64,000 nt of DNA from Pseudo-nitzschia pungens (GCA_037355855.1 CM074759.1:3100001-3164000); one strand, 5' to 3'; counted from the first letter of the stretch, positions 53,397 to 64,000 are shown. The notes: generated from the letters alone by a model not told the origin. Numbers and translations are program-made.

Positions 53397-54803
53397 TAAT
53401 AATATACTTATTTAAGTAGGAAAATCCACCGAAGGTGGTTAAAAGCTACTCAGTCTGTAACCAGACTTTATCGTCGCCTCAATCAAAGAGAGGTTAGGCC
53501 CCAAGTTGTAGAACGACGCGCCGCCTCAACCATGGGGGATTATGCCCCAGGTTGTAAAGACGACTATTTGGCAAACGAACCTTGGTAAGAAACAGGAAAA
53601 AACAAACCAGTCCAGAGCACAACAGACACTGCTGTTGCAAAGCGTACAGGAGACGGGGTAACAAGAACGTGAAAGGGAAAGACACAAGCAAAACTGTCCC
53701 TGGAATGCTGCTGTAAAGCATCAGTAATGCTAGTGGTCAGCCGACACAAGCAAAACCCTTCCTCAGATACATAGTATCAGTAATGCAAGTGGTCAGCGTA
53801 CAAAAGCAAAACTTCTCTCTAAATGCTGGATTGCAGCATCAGTAATGCGAGAAGTCATCCCCAAACATATTCCGACCATATGGTACATCAAGAGCAAAAT
53901 TTCCCAGGTAATGCTCGTGTACCGTGTACTGCACAACACTTAGAGGCAGTGGAGCCTACTACCAAATTCGTAACAGCTGCTGTCCTCCTGTTAGAACTTC
54001 GTAGTAGCTTGGAAACAAGGGCTCTAAGTGATGACACTTAAGGACCATCAGGGCTGTAGACTTGAAAACAGGTCTCAGCTGTACTGTGAACTGGAGGGGT
54101 ATATGTAGGTGGTGGTGCATTAAGTAAAGAATACTTAGCAACTTTGAGGCTTGGGTCAGAAAAACAGGTGGACCTAAGGAAATATCACTTCTGGTCCGGC
54201 AGGGCAGTAGACTTGAAAACAGATGACAGTTGAAGTGTGCATCTGAGAGGGTTATGTAGGTAGGAGAGCCTTAAGCAAACTGTACTTAGCGGCTTTGGGG
54301 CTTGGGTCAGAAAACAGTAGGACCTTAAGCGAAAACACTTATGGTCCAGCAGGGCAGTAGACTTGAAAACAGATGACAGTTGAAGAATGCATCTGAGAGG
54401 TATATGTAGGTATGAGAGCCTTAAGCAAACTGTACTTAGCGGCTTTGGGGCTTGGGTCAAAAAACAATAGGACCTTAAGCGAAAACACTTATGGTCCAGC
54501 AGGGCAGTAGACTTGAAAACAGATGACATTTATACTGTACACCTGAGGGTTATGTAGGTGGTGGAGCCTTAAGCGAACTGTACTTAGCGGCTTTGGGGCT
54601 TGGGTCAAAAAACAGTAGGACCATAAGCGAAAACACATATGGTCCATCAGGGCAGTAGACTTGAAAACAGATGACATTTATACTGTACACCTGAGAGGGT
54701 TATGTAGGTGGTGGAGCCTTAAGCGAACTGTACTTAGCGGCTTTGGGGCTTGGGTCAGGAAACAGTAGGACCATAAGCGAAAACACATATGGTCCAGCAG
54801 GGC
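53397..54803 (-). mobile_element. N3: non-autonomous LINE-derived element, interrupted by LINE-2
   Basis: The 3' tail begins at 53397 (AATAATATACTTATTTAAG...) and leads through 61-bp repeats into 150-bp-type monomers (53990-54800). It breaks inside a monomer exactly where LINE-2 starts. The missing 5' part probably lies beyond LINE-2, outside the window. Confidence 0.8.
53990..54800 (-). repeat. 150-bp-type monomers of N3
   Basis: At least five units contain GGTCCAGCAGGGCAGTAGAC (or its GGTCCATCAGG variant), CTTAGCGGCTTTGGGGC and ACAGATGACA. Their period is close to 150 bp, and the open frames at 54185-54677 derive from it. Confidence 0.85.
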
Positions 54804-56214
54804 ACAATTTTGCGACGCGCATCTTTGTCCGACGTTCCGATGTTCCAGTACTTAAAACACGTAGATTTCTACACAACTTTCCCCTTTGATATCTCACTCA
54901 TTTCTAAAGCTCCAACAGCAACACCAAGCTCTACACCTATTAACAGAGACCTCCCCTATCTGATTCTGCTGTTTGTTTGGCTGCTCCTTGCTTCCTTTGG
55001 TTGCTTTGGTTCCTTGTTTCCTGTCGGTCGGCCGGTCGGCAAGCAACAAGCAACCGAAAACAAGGACACATAGTTTTCTACAGCAATTGCAGTACTAATT
55101 CTACAGCAGCTCTGCCGGTTAGTCTCCATGCTCAGTTGTCTCCGAGCTCGGTTTGTTTTTTTGATCTGTTTTCAAGCTACCTTATTACTTAACGCTATAC
55201 AGTCTTTCAAGCCCCTTAAGTGATATCCACTTAATGTTCTACATTCTTCAAGTTCCCTTGCTGAGTTTCCTAAGTCTTTTCAAGTTGAAGTTGTCAAACA
55301 CATACCACAACCCTCCCCTTCTAGAAGGTTCCTACTCGCTGATCCCTAAGTATTTGCAAGTTCACGCGAGCATATCTTCCAGTTTCCTCCCTCTTTTCAA
55401 GCCAATAGCCCCCCTGCTCTTCTAAGTGCCTATCATTTAAGAGCTACCCTGTTTCCTAGCCTAGCCCCCCAGTCCCTAAGTGTTTTTGCTTAAGGTTCCC
55501 CCTACTACATCTGTTTCCAAGCCAAGACCAACTGATCCCTAAGTACCTCCTACTTAGTGCCCTCTTGTTTACAAGACTACAGCTACTACAATTCCCCTGG
55601 TCCCTAAGTGTTTGCGAGCTCCCTGATCCCTAAGTGTTTTCGCTATTAAGCAACCCCAACTTGAACTTCAAGTTCGACACTGTTTTCAAGATACAAGCCT
55701 CCCCCTGGTCCCTAGGTCTTTCTACTAAAGCCCTGTTTTCAAGCACGCAGCTTCCCTGGTCCCTAAGTGTCTCGCTCAAGGTACCTGTTTTCAAGCCAAT
55801 TGCCTCTGGATACTGTTTCCACTTATAAGTACTCGCGAGTTTGAACTTCAAGTTCCCTCCTGAGCCTTTTAAGTGTGCCCTGCCATTGATATCCCCTGGT
55901 CCCTAAGTGCTCCTACTAAAGCCCCTGGTTTCAAGCAAGAACGTAAATTCTACAGGGCCAAAAGTAGTACTTCTATTCCATTTGCCCGCAACTCCAGACA
56001 GAACTACCAGAATTTTCCCTGTAGTTTCTACACGATTTGCAGTGGTCTACTGGAGTTCCTAAATTCTGTAACTCCAGAGCACCTCTGTGGGTTTTGACCT
56101 TGCCTCTTCTGGTAGTGCAACAGTCCTTTCTTTTGGTTCCCCTGGAGTTTTTCCTTGTCCGGCCCAACGTTGGACCTGTTGTTGCTGCTGTACGCTGTTT
56201 CCCAGCCTACAACC
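54804..56214 (+). promoter_or_regulatory. 5' leader of LINE-2
   Basis: This corresponds to 26437-25116 in LINE-1. It carries repeated CCTGRTCCCTAAGTG and TGTTTTCAAGCC blocks every 60-110 bp, several with CTTAAG partners. It resembles a degenerate version of the hairpin monomers. An internal promoter is expected here. Confidence 0.65.
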
Positions 56215-56895
56215 TATCACCTGGCATTTCTGCACTCAACTACTGCCCCGGCATTTGTCATCATTAGGCATTTCTGCACCCACGTGGCGTTTCTGTTGTT
56301 GCTTCTGTACTCCACTCGAGGTTTTCTACTGTTGAATTGCCCTCAACCGGTGCTTCTCCTGCCCCGGCATCTGTCATCACCTGGCACTTCTACATCCAAG
56401 CTGCGTGTCTGTTGTTGATCCTGCACTCAGCATTTCTGCACCCAAGTGGCGTTTCCGTTGGTGCTCCGATACTCTACTGGAGGTTTTCTGCTGTTGCCTT
56501 GCCCTCAACGGGTGCTTCTCCTGCCCCGGCATCTGTCATCACCTGGCACTTCTACATCCAAGCAGGCGTGTCTGTTGTTGCTCCTGCACCCAGTTGGTTG
56601 CTTTTCTGCTTTGGCTTTTCAACATCCCAGTGGCATTTCTGTGGTTTCTTCTGCCCTCAACTGGTGATCCTACTGCCCCGGACTTTGCTATCACCTGGCA
56701 TCTCTACATCCCCAGCGGCGTCTTCAGTTGTCGCTTCTGCTCTCCACTGGAGGTTCTCTGCAGTTGACTTGCCTTCAACCGGTGCTTCTCCTGCCCAGGC
56801 TTGTGTCATCCCCTGGTTATTCTGCCTCCAAGCAGCGTTCCTGTTGTCCCTTCTGCCCTCAGCTGGTGTCTCTGCACTCAGCTGCTCCCATTCTG
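56215..56895 (+). repeat. 84-bp monomer array of LINE-2
   Basis: About eight units (CACCTGGCATTTCTGCACCC, GTTGTTGCTTCTGC, TGCTTCTCCTGCCCCGGC) stand between leader and ORF1. There are far fewer than in LINE-1, so copy number varies between elements. Confidence 0.85.
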
Positions 56896-56900
56896 GTACA

Positions 56901-59315
56901 ATGCCTCCCCCTCCTAATAAGGGGTGGCCCACCTCCCAAGCTGCTTCCCGGAAGAAAAGATCTTCCGCGCCATCTTCTTCTGCTAGGTCTGCCTCTGGGT
57001 CTCGGTCTAGCAAGCGTCCCTATGTGCAACAGACCCCTCCAAGACATTCAAGTGCCAACTCTGCTCTCGCCACTCCTTCCCCTGCTCTTGCTACTAGATC
57101 ATCCTCTTCATCGGCCTCCTCAGCCTCTTCATCCTCTATGCATGGGTCTTCTGTTGACGATATGTCTTCCTCTTCTTCTGTGTCCTCATCTGCAAGTGTG
57201 CTTTCTGATGTTGATATGCTTGGCACTGAATCTGCTCCAGGGGATTCCTTAAAGCCTTCTTCTCTGTCAGCAGCTTCTCAGTTAGGCTCCCAGACGTCAG
57301 GCTCTCCGCCGTCAGGTACTCTGTCAGGCTCTCAGTTGTCAGGTACTCTGCCGTCAGACCCCAAGCTGACAGGCTCCCAGTCTTCAGGCTCCCAGTCCTC
57401 AGGCTCCCAGCAGCCAGGCTCCGAGCCGTCAGGATCCCAGCAGCCAGGCTCCCAGCAGCCAGGATCCAAGCAGGCAGGCTCCCAGCTGCCAGGCCAACAG
57501 CCGTCCGGACACACACCAATGGGTTCTGTGACCTCAGGCAAGGTCCCTACTTCATCTATCCTCAAGCAATCTACTCTTGCCTTTTCCTCTGCCCAGAAGT
57601 CTGACCCCTCTCAGCAGAAAGCACGTCGCTCCCAACGCACGGAGGCTCTGGCTGCTGCCAAACAGGGCTCATTCCTGATTCCTTCTTCTGGTGTTTTTAT
57701 GGTAAGGGTCCCTGTTCTGGCAAGGTCTCCCTATACCATTCTGCAATTCATGCCTTTCGCAAATCTCCAACAGGTAACCGCTTATGGGCTGGGTGTCCAA
57801 GCCCCTACACACTTCTTCAGCAAGAAGGAGGGTAAAGACAAGAAATCCATCCATGATATTTGCCAGACTGCCATCCCTCCTGTTTATGCTGAGGCTTTTC
57901 CGGACACTCCTGATTGGCGCAATGCCTCTGTCAATTCCTTGGCTTCTCTTGCCTCTGCTTGCTTTCAAGGCTCTGCCCCAGCCTGGACCAAGCAACCATC
58001 TGGCCAGGCTCTGAAGAAATGTCTTATTGGTTTGGCCAAGATGTCTCCTGAGTGTTGTGATGACCTGTATTGTGAGGGCAACCTTCTGCCCAGCACTGAA
58101 GGAAAAGTATGGTTGGCAGCCAACCAGGTGCTTGGCTCTCACTGGCATTTCAAGAAGAGACCTCCTACACCTGCGCCACCTGTGGCTGATGATGCTTCCA
58201 CTTCCAAATCTTCCACTTCCAAATCAGTGTCCTTTCTTCCTGGTGGTGGTGATGCTACTGTCTTGTCCTCTTCTGCTGGGCATTTCCTCCAACGCCGAGG
58301 GGTTTGCTCAAGTGATTCCCGAGCTCCAGTGGATGTCACTGCTGGCACCAAGTGTTCTCATAGTTCTTATGTCACTCTGTCCCTTCCAAGGTTGATGTCA
58401 CAATGCCCTGGGGAACTGTATGATGAACTGCTCAAATCTCTCAAGGAAGCTTTGGATCTCCTTTGGACTGTTGACAAGCGCCTGGTGTTGTATGTTTTTC
58501 CCTCAAGAGCCCGGCTCAACCCCAAGGCCAAGCCTGTTACCAAGCTTTGGACGACACTTCCTGACAGGAAAACCTTGGAATTGTATGTTGCTCAGCTCTG
58601 GCTTCGCAGCAGAACTGCTCCTCACCTACGCTTCTTTGTGGGACACAGTGTTTCCCTGGAGACTCTATTTTCTGTACCCTTACTCCAGAGGCTCAGAGAT
58701 CGTGACATGGACCTGAAATATGACCACATACAGGCCCCAGTTATTGTCACCTGTGGTTTTCTCCTTGGATCTTACATGCAGAGTTTTGATCTTGACCACT
58801 ACAACGAATTGCTTCAGACTCATCCCAGGTTTCAGGCATGTCCTATTGCTGTTATCAGGAAGAATATCAGCCTTGACAACTCCAGAACTCCTGATCCCAA
58901 TCCGGTTCTTGCTGCTTATGTTTTATGTGATGCTACCAAGCGCGCTCAAACTGTTAAGCTCCTCAGAGCCCAGTTCAACCGTTGCAAACCTTCCGACATT
59001 GCCTCTCTCCCTGATGGTAAATTCTACAAGTTCATTGAGACAGCTACCAATCCTTCTGACAGACCCCTTCCCCCTTCCAAGCTCAAGACTCTTTGCCAAG
59101 CTAAGCACCGCCAAGCCAAATTTATTGAGAGCCATCAAACTGCTCCTGTTTTGGGGGTGGTTGATCTTGATCTTCCTGTTGATTTGGGCCAAGGGCTGGG
59201 TTTGAAGACACTGCGCAGTGTGCTTATGGGCATCAGAACTCGTGACAATTGGTCATGGCCTCTCTTTCTTTCTGTTGATACCAGTCCATACCGGGGCGAG
59301 ATCCTTGCTTTGTAG
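56901..59315 (+). CDS. ORF1 (Gag-like) of LINE-2
   Basis: From ATG 56901 (MPPPPNKGWPTSQ) the product has 804 residues. It has the same layout as LINE-1 ORF1: Ser-rich basic N-terminus, a SQQPGS-type repeat, and a globular C-terminal half ending SPYRGEILAL. At 57655-57810 about 45 residues read in a different frame from LINE-1 because compensating indels lie on either side. The Cys patch WCFYGKGPCSG is thereby replaced. The frame is open upstream through the array to 56337. The stop is TAG, with ORF2 following in frame after 24 bases. Confidence 0.75.
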   Translation: MPPPPNKGWPTSQAASRKKRSSAPSSSARSASGSRSSKRPYVQQTPPRHSSANSALATPSPALATRSSSSSASSASSSSMHGSSVDDMSSSSSVSSSASVLSDVDMLGTESAPGDSLKPSSLSAASQLGSQTSGSPPSGTLSGSQLSGTLPSDPKLTGSQSSGSQSSGSQQPGSEPSGSQQPGSQQPGSKQAGSQLPGQQPSGHTPMGSVTSGKVPTSSILKQSTLAFSSAQKSDPSQQKARRSQRTEALAAAKQGSFLIPSSGVFMVRVPVLARSPYTILQFMPFANLQQVTAYGLGVQAPTHFFSKKEGKDKKSIHDICQTAIPPVYAEAFPDTPDWRNASVNSLASLASACFQGSAPAWTKQPSGQALKKCLIGLAKMSPECCDDLYCEGNLLPSTEGKVWLAANQVLGSHWHFKKRPPTPAPPVADDASTSKSSTSKSVSFLPGGGDATVLSSSAGHFLQRRGVCSSDSRAPVDVTAGTKCSHSSYVTLSLPRLMSQCPGELYDELLKSLKEALDLLWTVDKRLVLYVFPSRARLNPKAKPVTKLWTTLPDRKTLELYVAQLWLRSRTAPHLRFFVGHSVSLETLFSVPLLQRLRDRDMDLKYDHIQAPVIVTCGFLLGSYMQSFDLDHYNELLQTHPRFQACPIAVIRKNISLDNSRTPDPNPVLAAYVLCDATKRAQTVKLLRAQFNRCKPSDIASLPDGKFYKFIETATNPSDRPLPPSKLKTLCQAKHRQAKFIESHQTAPVLGVVDLDLPVDLGQGLGLKTLRSVLMGIRTRDNWSWPLFLSVDTSPYRGEILAL

Positions 59316-59339
59316 AACATCACTACCAAGGCTGAAGCC

Positions 59340-60086
59340 ATGGCCATGTTGTCTTTCCTGCCTATTTTTCTGGAAGCTCAGTATGGTTCTTGTGTTAGAC
59401 AATGGTTCTCTTCTGAGTGCTTGACTGAAATGGAGGCTTACCATTGGGATGCTGCTGTCAATTGTGTTGTGGAAACTGCACCTGCTGCAGATCCAATGCA
59501 GGATGACTCTCTTCCCTTTTTTGGTGATGGGGATGCCAGAGATTGGGAACTTGTTGATGATGACTTGTCAGTTGACCTTGCCCCAGACCTCACTTTTGAT
59601 CTAGATTTGCACTTTAACCTCCAAGCCCGTGCTGACAGTGGTGGTGGTGGCTTTGATGACTCCCAATCCATGGATACTTTAGCTACAGGCACTTCCAACC
59701 TCACTGCTGTCCAGGCTTCACCGCCTGCAGGTGCTGCTCCTCCTGGAGGTGATCCTCCCAATGCTGCCAAGGCTGGTGCCTCCCCTGGTGTCTCTCCTGA
59801 TGTCCCACCTGCAGTTCCTGATCCTCCCAATACTGCCATGGCTGGTGCCTCCCCTGTGGCCTCTCCTGCTGTCTCAACTGCAGTTCCTGCTGTCCCGCCT
59901 TCTGGTTTGCCTGGTGGTGAGGAAGATGCAGCCTCTGCTTTGAGGGTTGGAGTTGCTGCTATTGCATTCTCCTCCAGCCATGATGCTAGTGTCAGTGACT
60001 TGAGCCATGCCAATGTCTCCACCAAATCAGCTCCGGCATCTTTTTCTACCGTGCGACAGACTCGGTTTCCTTCTGATCATGGTTAG
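59340..60086 (+). CDS. ORF2 of LINE-2, function unknown
   Basis: The 248 residues are nearly identical to LINE-1 ORF2. It is in frame with ORF1 and overlaps the endonuclease frame by 80 bases. Near-identity over a low-complexity protein suggests recent common origin. Confidence 0.72.
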   Translation: MAMLSFLPIFLEAQYGSCVRQWFSSECLTEMEAYHWDAAVNCVVETAPAADPMQDDSLPFFGDGDARDWELVDDDLSVDLAPDLTFDLDLHFNLQARADSGGGGFDDSQSMDTLATGTSNLTAVQASPPAGAAPPGGDPPNAAKAGASPGVSPDVPPAVPDPPNTAMAGASPVASPAVSTAVPAVPPSGLPGGEEDAASALRVGVAAIAFSSSHDASVSDLSHANVSTKSAPASFSTVRQTRFPSDHG

Positions 60087-61611
60087 ATCTTCTGGTATGA
60101 GGTTTGATGGGATGCCCTCCACACCAAATCCCATCAATGCTTCTACTGTTTCTCCCTTTTCCCCCTCCGTCTCTTTCCCTGCTTCTCAATTTGTCCAATT
60201 AACTCTCCATGGAGACTCTCTTGCTGCTAAGGATTCTGATAGTTTTGGTCATCCTTTTCCTCAAGCTTCATCATCTAATTCCACCATCATCACCTTCCAA
60301 AACATTGGACCCCAGCTAAGAGCTGCTTTTATGTCCAGGTCCAAGCACAACTCCCGTCAATTTGTTAAGAGCAATGCTTGTGTGGCGCTTTTTGCTGAAC
60401 ATTGTTTGAATGAATCCAAACTCCTGCCCTGTGATCTTTTCAATCGGCGCATGAAGAATGTCTGTCCCTCAAGTTTTTCCTATCTTGCCAATAACAAGCA
60501 TGAAGCTTCTGAATGCACATGGCTTCAGCCTGGTGGCACTGGTTTTTCCATTGACCAACTGTTCAGTTCCCACAAGGTTGCCCATGGGGCTGATCCTTCT
60601 GGTCTTGGAAGATGGTCCTTTGTCAAGTTTCAGGGCAGGGATGGCTACACTGTCACCATGTTTTCTGCCTACTGCCCAGTTGAAAATGATAGGGATCTTG
60701 GCTCAGTCTGGAATCAACAGTACCGCTACTTTCAAGCAGCTGAAAATCTTTTCAGTCCCAATCCATGCATTCTTTTTCACAGGGATTTGACTGCTGCCCT
60801 TCAGGCTTGCCTGAGGGCGGGTGACCAGATCATTCTGGGGATTGATCAAAATGCTGATGTTCAGTCTGATGGCTTGTCTTTTGAGCTCCAGGCTCTTGGT
60901 TTCAGAGAGGCCATTCTTACCCTTCATAGTCAGTCTTCTCCCCCTGCCACCCACAACAGAAACACTACCAGAACACCAATTGATGCCATTTGGGTCTCTG
61001 AGAATGTTGATGTTCTCAGGGCTGGGTATTGTCCCTTTGGTGGTGCCCATGGTATGGAATCTGATCACAGACTGCTTTGGATTGAAGTCTGTAATGGCAG
61101 TATCATGGGAAAACATTTGCCACCTCCTGTGAGCTTCTCTCATTCCAAACTCCAGTCCTCCCACCCTCATTTACGCCAACGGTATTTCAAGCGTGTGAGG
61201 CACAGCTTTCTCAAGGCTGGAGTGTTTTCTCTCCAAGCTAAGCTGGAGCACCTACTGGCTCAGTTTCAGTCTGGGGATATTTCTGTGCGCCCTGATCTCA
61301 TCAATCCATACGACGTCCTCCATGAAACCTCCACCTCTCTCAGGCTCTCTGTTGAACAAAACCTTTGCCACACTAGAGCTGGTTTGGTTCCATGGTCACC
61401 CCAGCTGCAAGTCTATCGTGATACAATTGACTTTTGGAGGCGTGTTGTTAAGTTGAGGCAGGGTGTGTCCACCAGTCATACTGTTTTGAAAAGGTTGGCC
61501 TGCAAGCTTTCTCTCTACAAAGGGGAACACAGTGATCTTTCCAGTGCTCTCCTACACCTGAAACAAGCTTACAAGCAATACCTGCCAGTGAAGCAGTTGG
61601 CCCCCTCTTAG
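60007..61611 (+). CDS. APE endonuclease of LINE-2, nonsense-truncated
   Basis: This 534-residue frame has TFQNIGPQ, LFAEHCLN, GGTGFSID, LGIDQNADV, RTPIDAIWVS and ESDHRLLWIE, so the endonuclease domain is complete. A TAG at 61609-61611 replaces a Trp codon of LINE-1 (PSWRDSF) and would block expression of the fused RT. Beyond it the same frame continues without the one-base deletion seen in LINE-1. Confidence 0.85.
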   Translation: MPMSPPNQLRHLFLPCDRLGFLLIMVRSSGMRFDGMPSTPNPINASTVSPFSPSVSFPASQFVQLTLHGDSLAAKDSDSFGHPFPQASSSNSTIITFQNIGPQLRAAFMSRSKHNSRQFVKSNACVALFAEHCLNESKLLPCDLFNRRMKNVCPSSFSYLANNKHEASECTWLQPGGTGFSIDQLFSSHKVAHGADPSGLGRWSFVKFQGRDGYTVTMFSAYCPVENDRDLGSVWNQQYRYFQAAENLFSPNPCILFHRDLTAALQACLRAGDQIILGIDQNADVQSDGLSFELQALGFREAILTLHSQSSPPATHNRNTTRTPIDAIWVSENVDVLRAGYCPFGGAHGMESDHRLLWIEVCNGSIMGKHLPPPVSFSHSKLQSSHPHLRQRYFKRVRHSFLKAGVFSLQAKLEHLLAQFQSGDISVRPDLINPYDVLHETSTSLRLSVEQNLCHTRAGLVPWSPQLQVYRDTIDFWRRVVKLRQGVSTSHTVLKRLACKLSLYKGEHSDLSSALLHLKQAYKQYLPVKQLAPS

Positions 61612-64000
61612 CGAGACTCCTTCAATCAAGGCCTGGTGGATGCACTTCTTGCTGAAGGCAAGCCTCACAACCAGAGTGCTTCCCAGATCCGTGCCAGGAT
61701 GCGCAGGGAACGGCTTCAACGAGAGCTTGGCCTCGCTGCTTGGTCTATTCGGGGACGTGTCAACAAGTCAGCTGTCTTGAGAGCTATTGCAGTTGGCCAT
61801 GATGGTGTTGAACAGGTCTTGGAGTCCCAGTCTACTATGGTACCAGCTATGGCTGAATCCAATGTCAGGCGTCAACAGCAGTGTCTTGGCACTCCTTCCA
61901 TGAATCTCTCCTTCATTCAAGATTTTGGATACCTAGGCACTGCCCATGCTGCTCCTCACGTTCTTGATGGCACATATAATCCTGCTCCTGCCACTGACAA
62001 ATATCGTTCTGAATTTCTATCTTGTCTCAAAGTCCCTGACTCTATACTGAGTTTGCCTCCCTTTGACTATTCAGTGTGTCCAGCTGACAATGCTGCTGCC
62101 TGGAAATGCCAGAGGGAACGCACAGCAAGTGAACCTTCTTGTTTGAGCTTTGCACACCACAAGGCTTTTGCCCTTGATCCCCAGTTGAACAAGTTTGACA
62201 CTCTCCTGAGATCCGTCCCATTGATTGTTGGCTTTTCTCCTTCTGCTTGGCAGGTCATCACTGATGTTGAGATCTTCAAGAAACCTGGTGAATATAGAGT
62301 GGATAAGATGAGGCTTATTCAGTTGATGTCTCCTGAGTTCCAAATCAACAACAAGATGATTGGCAGACGCATTCTTGCCCATGCTGAACTTGCCAATGCA
62401 GTGGCTGTTGATCAACATGGTAGCAGGAAACACCACAAGGCCATCAACACCTGCCTGAACAAGAAGCTCATCTGTAATGTGCTGCGGCAGAAGCGCAGAT
62501 CTGGTGCTGTTGCAATGAATGATGCCAAGGGCTGTTACGATAGAATCTCTCATCCCATTGCAGGTCTCACTCTCCAGAGCTTTCGGGTTCCTGCACATGT
62601 GTGTGAAGTTCTTCTGTCTACTCTGCAACATGCCAAGCACCACATCAAAACTGGTTTTGGTCGGTCAGGCCCTGTGTATGGTGATGAACCTGTTCCTCTC
62701 AGTGGTTGTGGCCAAGGCAATGGTATTGGTCCAACTCTTTGGGCTTTGGTGTCAACAATTGTCTTCCGAATGATGCAACAGGCTGGGCATGGTGTCCATC
62801 TTATCACTTCATTGTCACTGCAACTGGTTTCTCTTGTGGGTTTTGCCTTTGTGGATGACACAGATTTGTTTTGTGCTGGCTCTGATTCCTCAACATCTGG
62901 TGAGGCCTTGGCTGTTGACTTTCAGGAAGCTCTTGACCGATGGGCTGGTGGGATTATTGCCACTGGAGGTGCTATTGAACCTGCCAAATCCTTCTGTTAT
63001 TTGATTGATTTCAAATGGAATGGATCCGGTTGGGACTATCGCTCAATTGCTGACATGCCTGGTGACTTCTCTGTTGCTGACAAAAATGGCAATCGAGCTA
63101 CCCTGGATCGGTTTGAAGTTGACCATGCTGACAAGACCCTTGGGGTTTTTATCTCCATGGATGGCAATGAGGAAGCCCAGATTGCTCACATGAAGTCCCA
63201 GTCTCAGTCTTTTGGGTCTCAACTCAAGGCTTCCAAGTGTGAGAAGAGAGCCTCCCTCTACACCTTCAAGTATTCTTTCATGAAGTCTGTTGAATACCCC
63301 ATGCCTGTCACCCAACTTGATGAGGCTACCTGGACAAAGATCATTCACCCAGCACTTGTTCCTGTGCTGAATAAAGCAGGGATGTCACGGACATTTCCCA
63401 GACATGTATTCTATGGTCCTTCCCTCTATCAAGGCTTTGGTTTCATCCATCCATACCTCCTCCAAGAGTTCAGTCATATTGCCACTCTCTTTCAGGAATC
63501 TGTCAGGTCCTCCCAAACTGGTAGGATTCTCAGGCTAACTGCTGAGTCTCTCCGGCTTGAACTTGGATTTCCTCTTCATCTTGGTGTCACACCCTATCAT
63601 CCTTTTGCTTCATACGTCACTCCTTGCTGGTACAAACATGTGTGGAAGTTTTTCTCTGTTCACCCTGTGAGCTTGGTTGAAGCCTTCCCAGATCTTCCTC
63701 TGCTACGTTCCAATGACTGTTATCTCATGCAAGCCTTTGTCAATGCTGGCTTCAGAGGTGCTGACTTGTCCCTCTTGAATCACATTCGAATGTCCCTCAA
63801 GGCTATTTCCCTTGCTGATATTTGTACTCCAGATGGGACAAGGCTTACCCCCATGGCTTTCCAGCTGACATCCTCCAATCACTTGAGAGATCATCTTGAC
63901 TGGCCTAGATGTCCTCCCCCACCTTGGCCTCCAGCAGCTCAGCGCCTATGGACTAAGGCTCTTCAGACCTGTTTTCTTCCCCCTTGCCCCCCCCTGCAGC
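61612..64000 (+). pseudogene. Reverse transcriptase of LINE-2, open to window end
   Basis: In the endonuclease frame the sequence continues after the TAG through ERLQRELGLAAWSIRGRVNK into RT. NDAKGCYDRI and FAFVDDTDLF are present, so catalytic residues are kept. I saw no further stop in the segments I translated, but did not check every codon. The frame is cut by the window end before RNase H. Confidence 0.78.

Larger units (their letters stand above)
54804..64000 (+). mobile_element. LINE-2: second full LINE copy, cut by window edge
   Basis: The copy begins ACAATTTTGCGACGCGC at 54804 and repeats the LINE-1 organisation: leader, short 84-bp array, ORF1, ORF2 and endonuclease-RT. It has a nonsense codon (TAG at 61609-61611) and a locally shifted frame in ORF1. 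The 3' end is outside the window, so its target duplication cannot be checked. Confidence 0.88.

Overview
The window is eukaryotic nuclear DNA, and more than 90% of it is transposable elements. The only convincing host locus is a spliced HMG-box gene at 38.3-40.4 kb (minus strand), with introns of 74-164 bp. Short GT-AG introns, a Copia-type protease with an LDSHADT active site and a Gypsy-type Gag/protease/reverse transcriptase point to a stramenopile, most likely a diatom. That assignment is inference from family resemblance only.

Layout: 0.3-8.8 kb is LTR element A (plus), with 528/530-bp LTRs and no recognisable genes; a 2-kb LINE-derived element (N1) is inserted in it. 9.5-26.4 kb is LINE-1 (minus), a non-LTR retrotransposon of about 13 kb. 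It has a long 5' leader, an 84-bp monomer array, ORF1, ORF2, an APE-type endonuclease, a reverse transcriptase and an RNase H. It is split at 19.5-23.2 kb by a short Gypsy-type LTR element (Gypsy-1). 26.6-35.6 kb is LTR element B (plus), a relative of A with near-identical 916/928-bp LTRs and a scrambled, decayed Copia-type coding region. 35.6-43.4 kb is the least repetitive part: two Stowaway-like MITEs, the HMG-box gene and a possible small neighbouring gene. 43.4-47.8 kb is a broken Gypsy element (Gypsy-2) whose RT is interrupted by N2. 47.8-54.8 kb holds antisense fragments of an A-type element (A') carrying stacked LINE 3' ends, the 5'-truncated LINE-3, and N3. 54.8-64 kb is LINE-2 (plus), which runs off the right edge.

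The LINEs and N1-N3 form one replication system. They share a 5' terminus (ACAATTTTGCG...), hairpin-rich monomers in the leader and a 3' tail with two hairpins followed by (AAT)n. N1 and N2 have long target-site duplications typical of target-primed reverse transcription. N1-N3 carry both ends but no LINE ORFs, so they look like non-autonomous partners moved by the LINE enzymes. Elements A and B have nearly identical LTRs but no working genes, so they were probably mobilised recently by proteins supplied in trans.

Coordinates of element ends and splice sites were read by eye from direct repeats, terminal motifs and frame continuity. No database search was possible.
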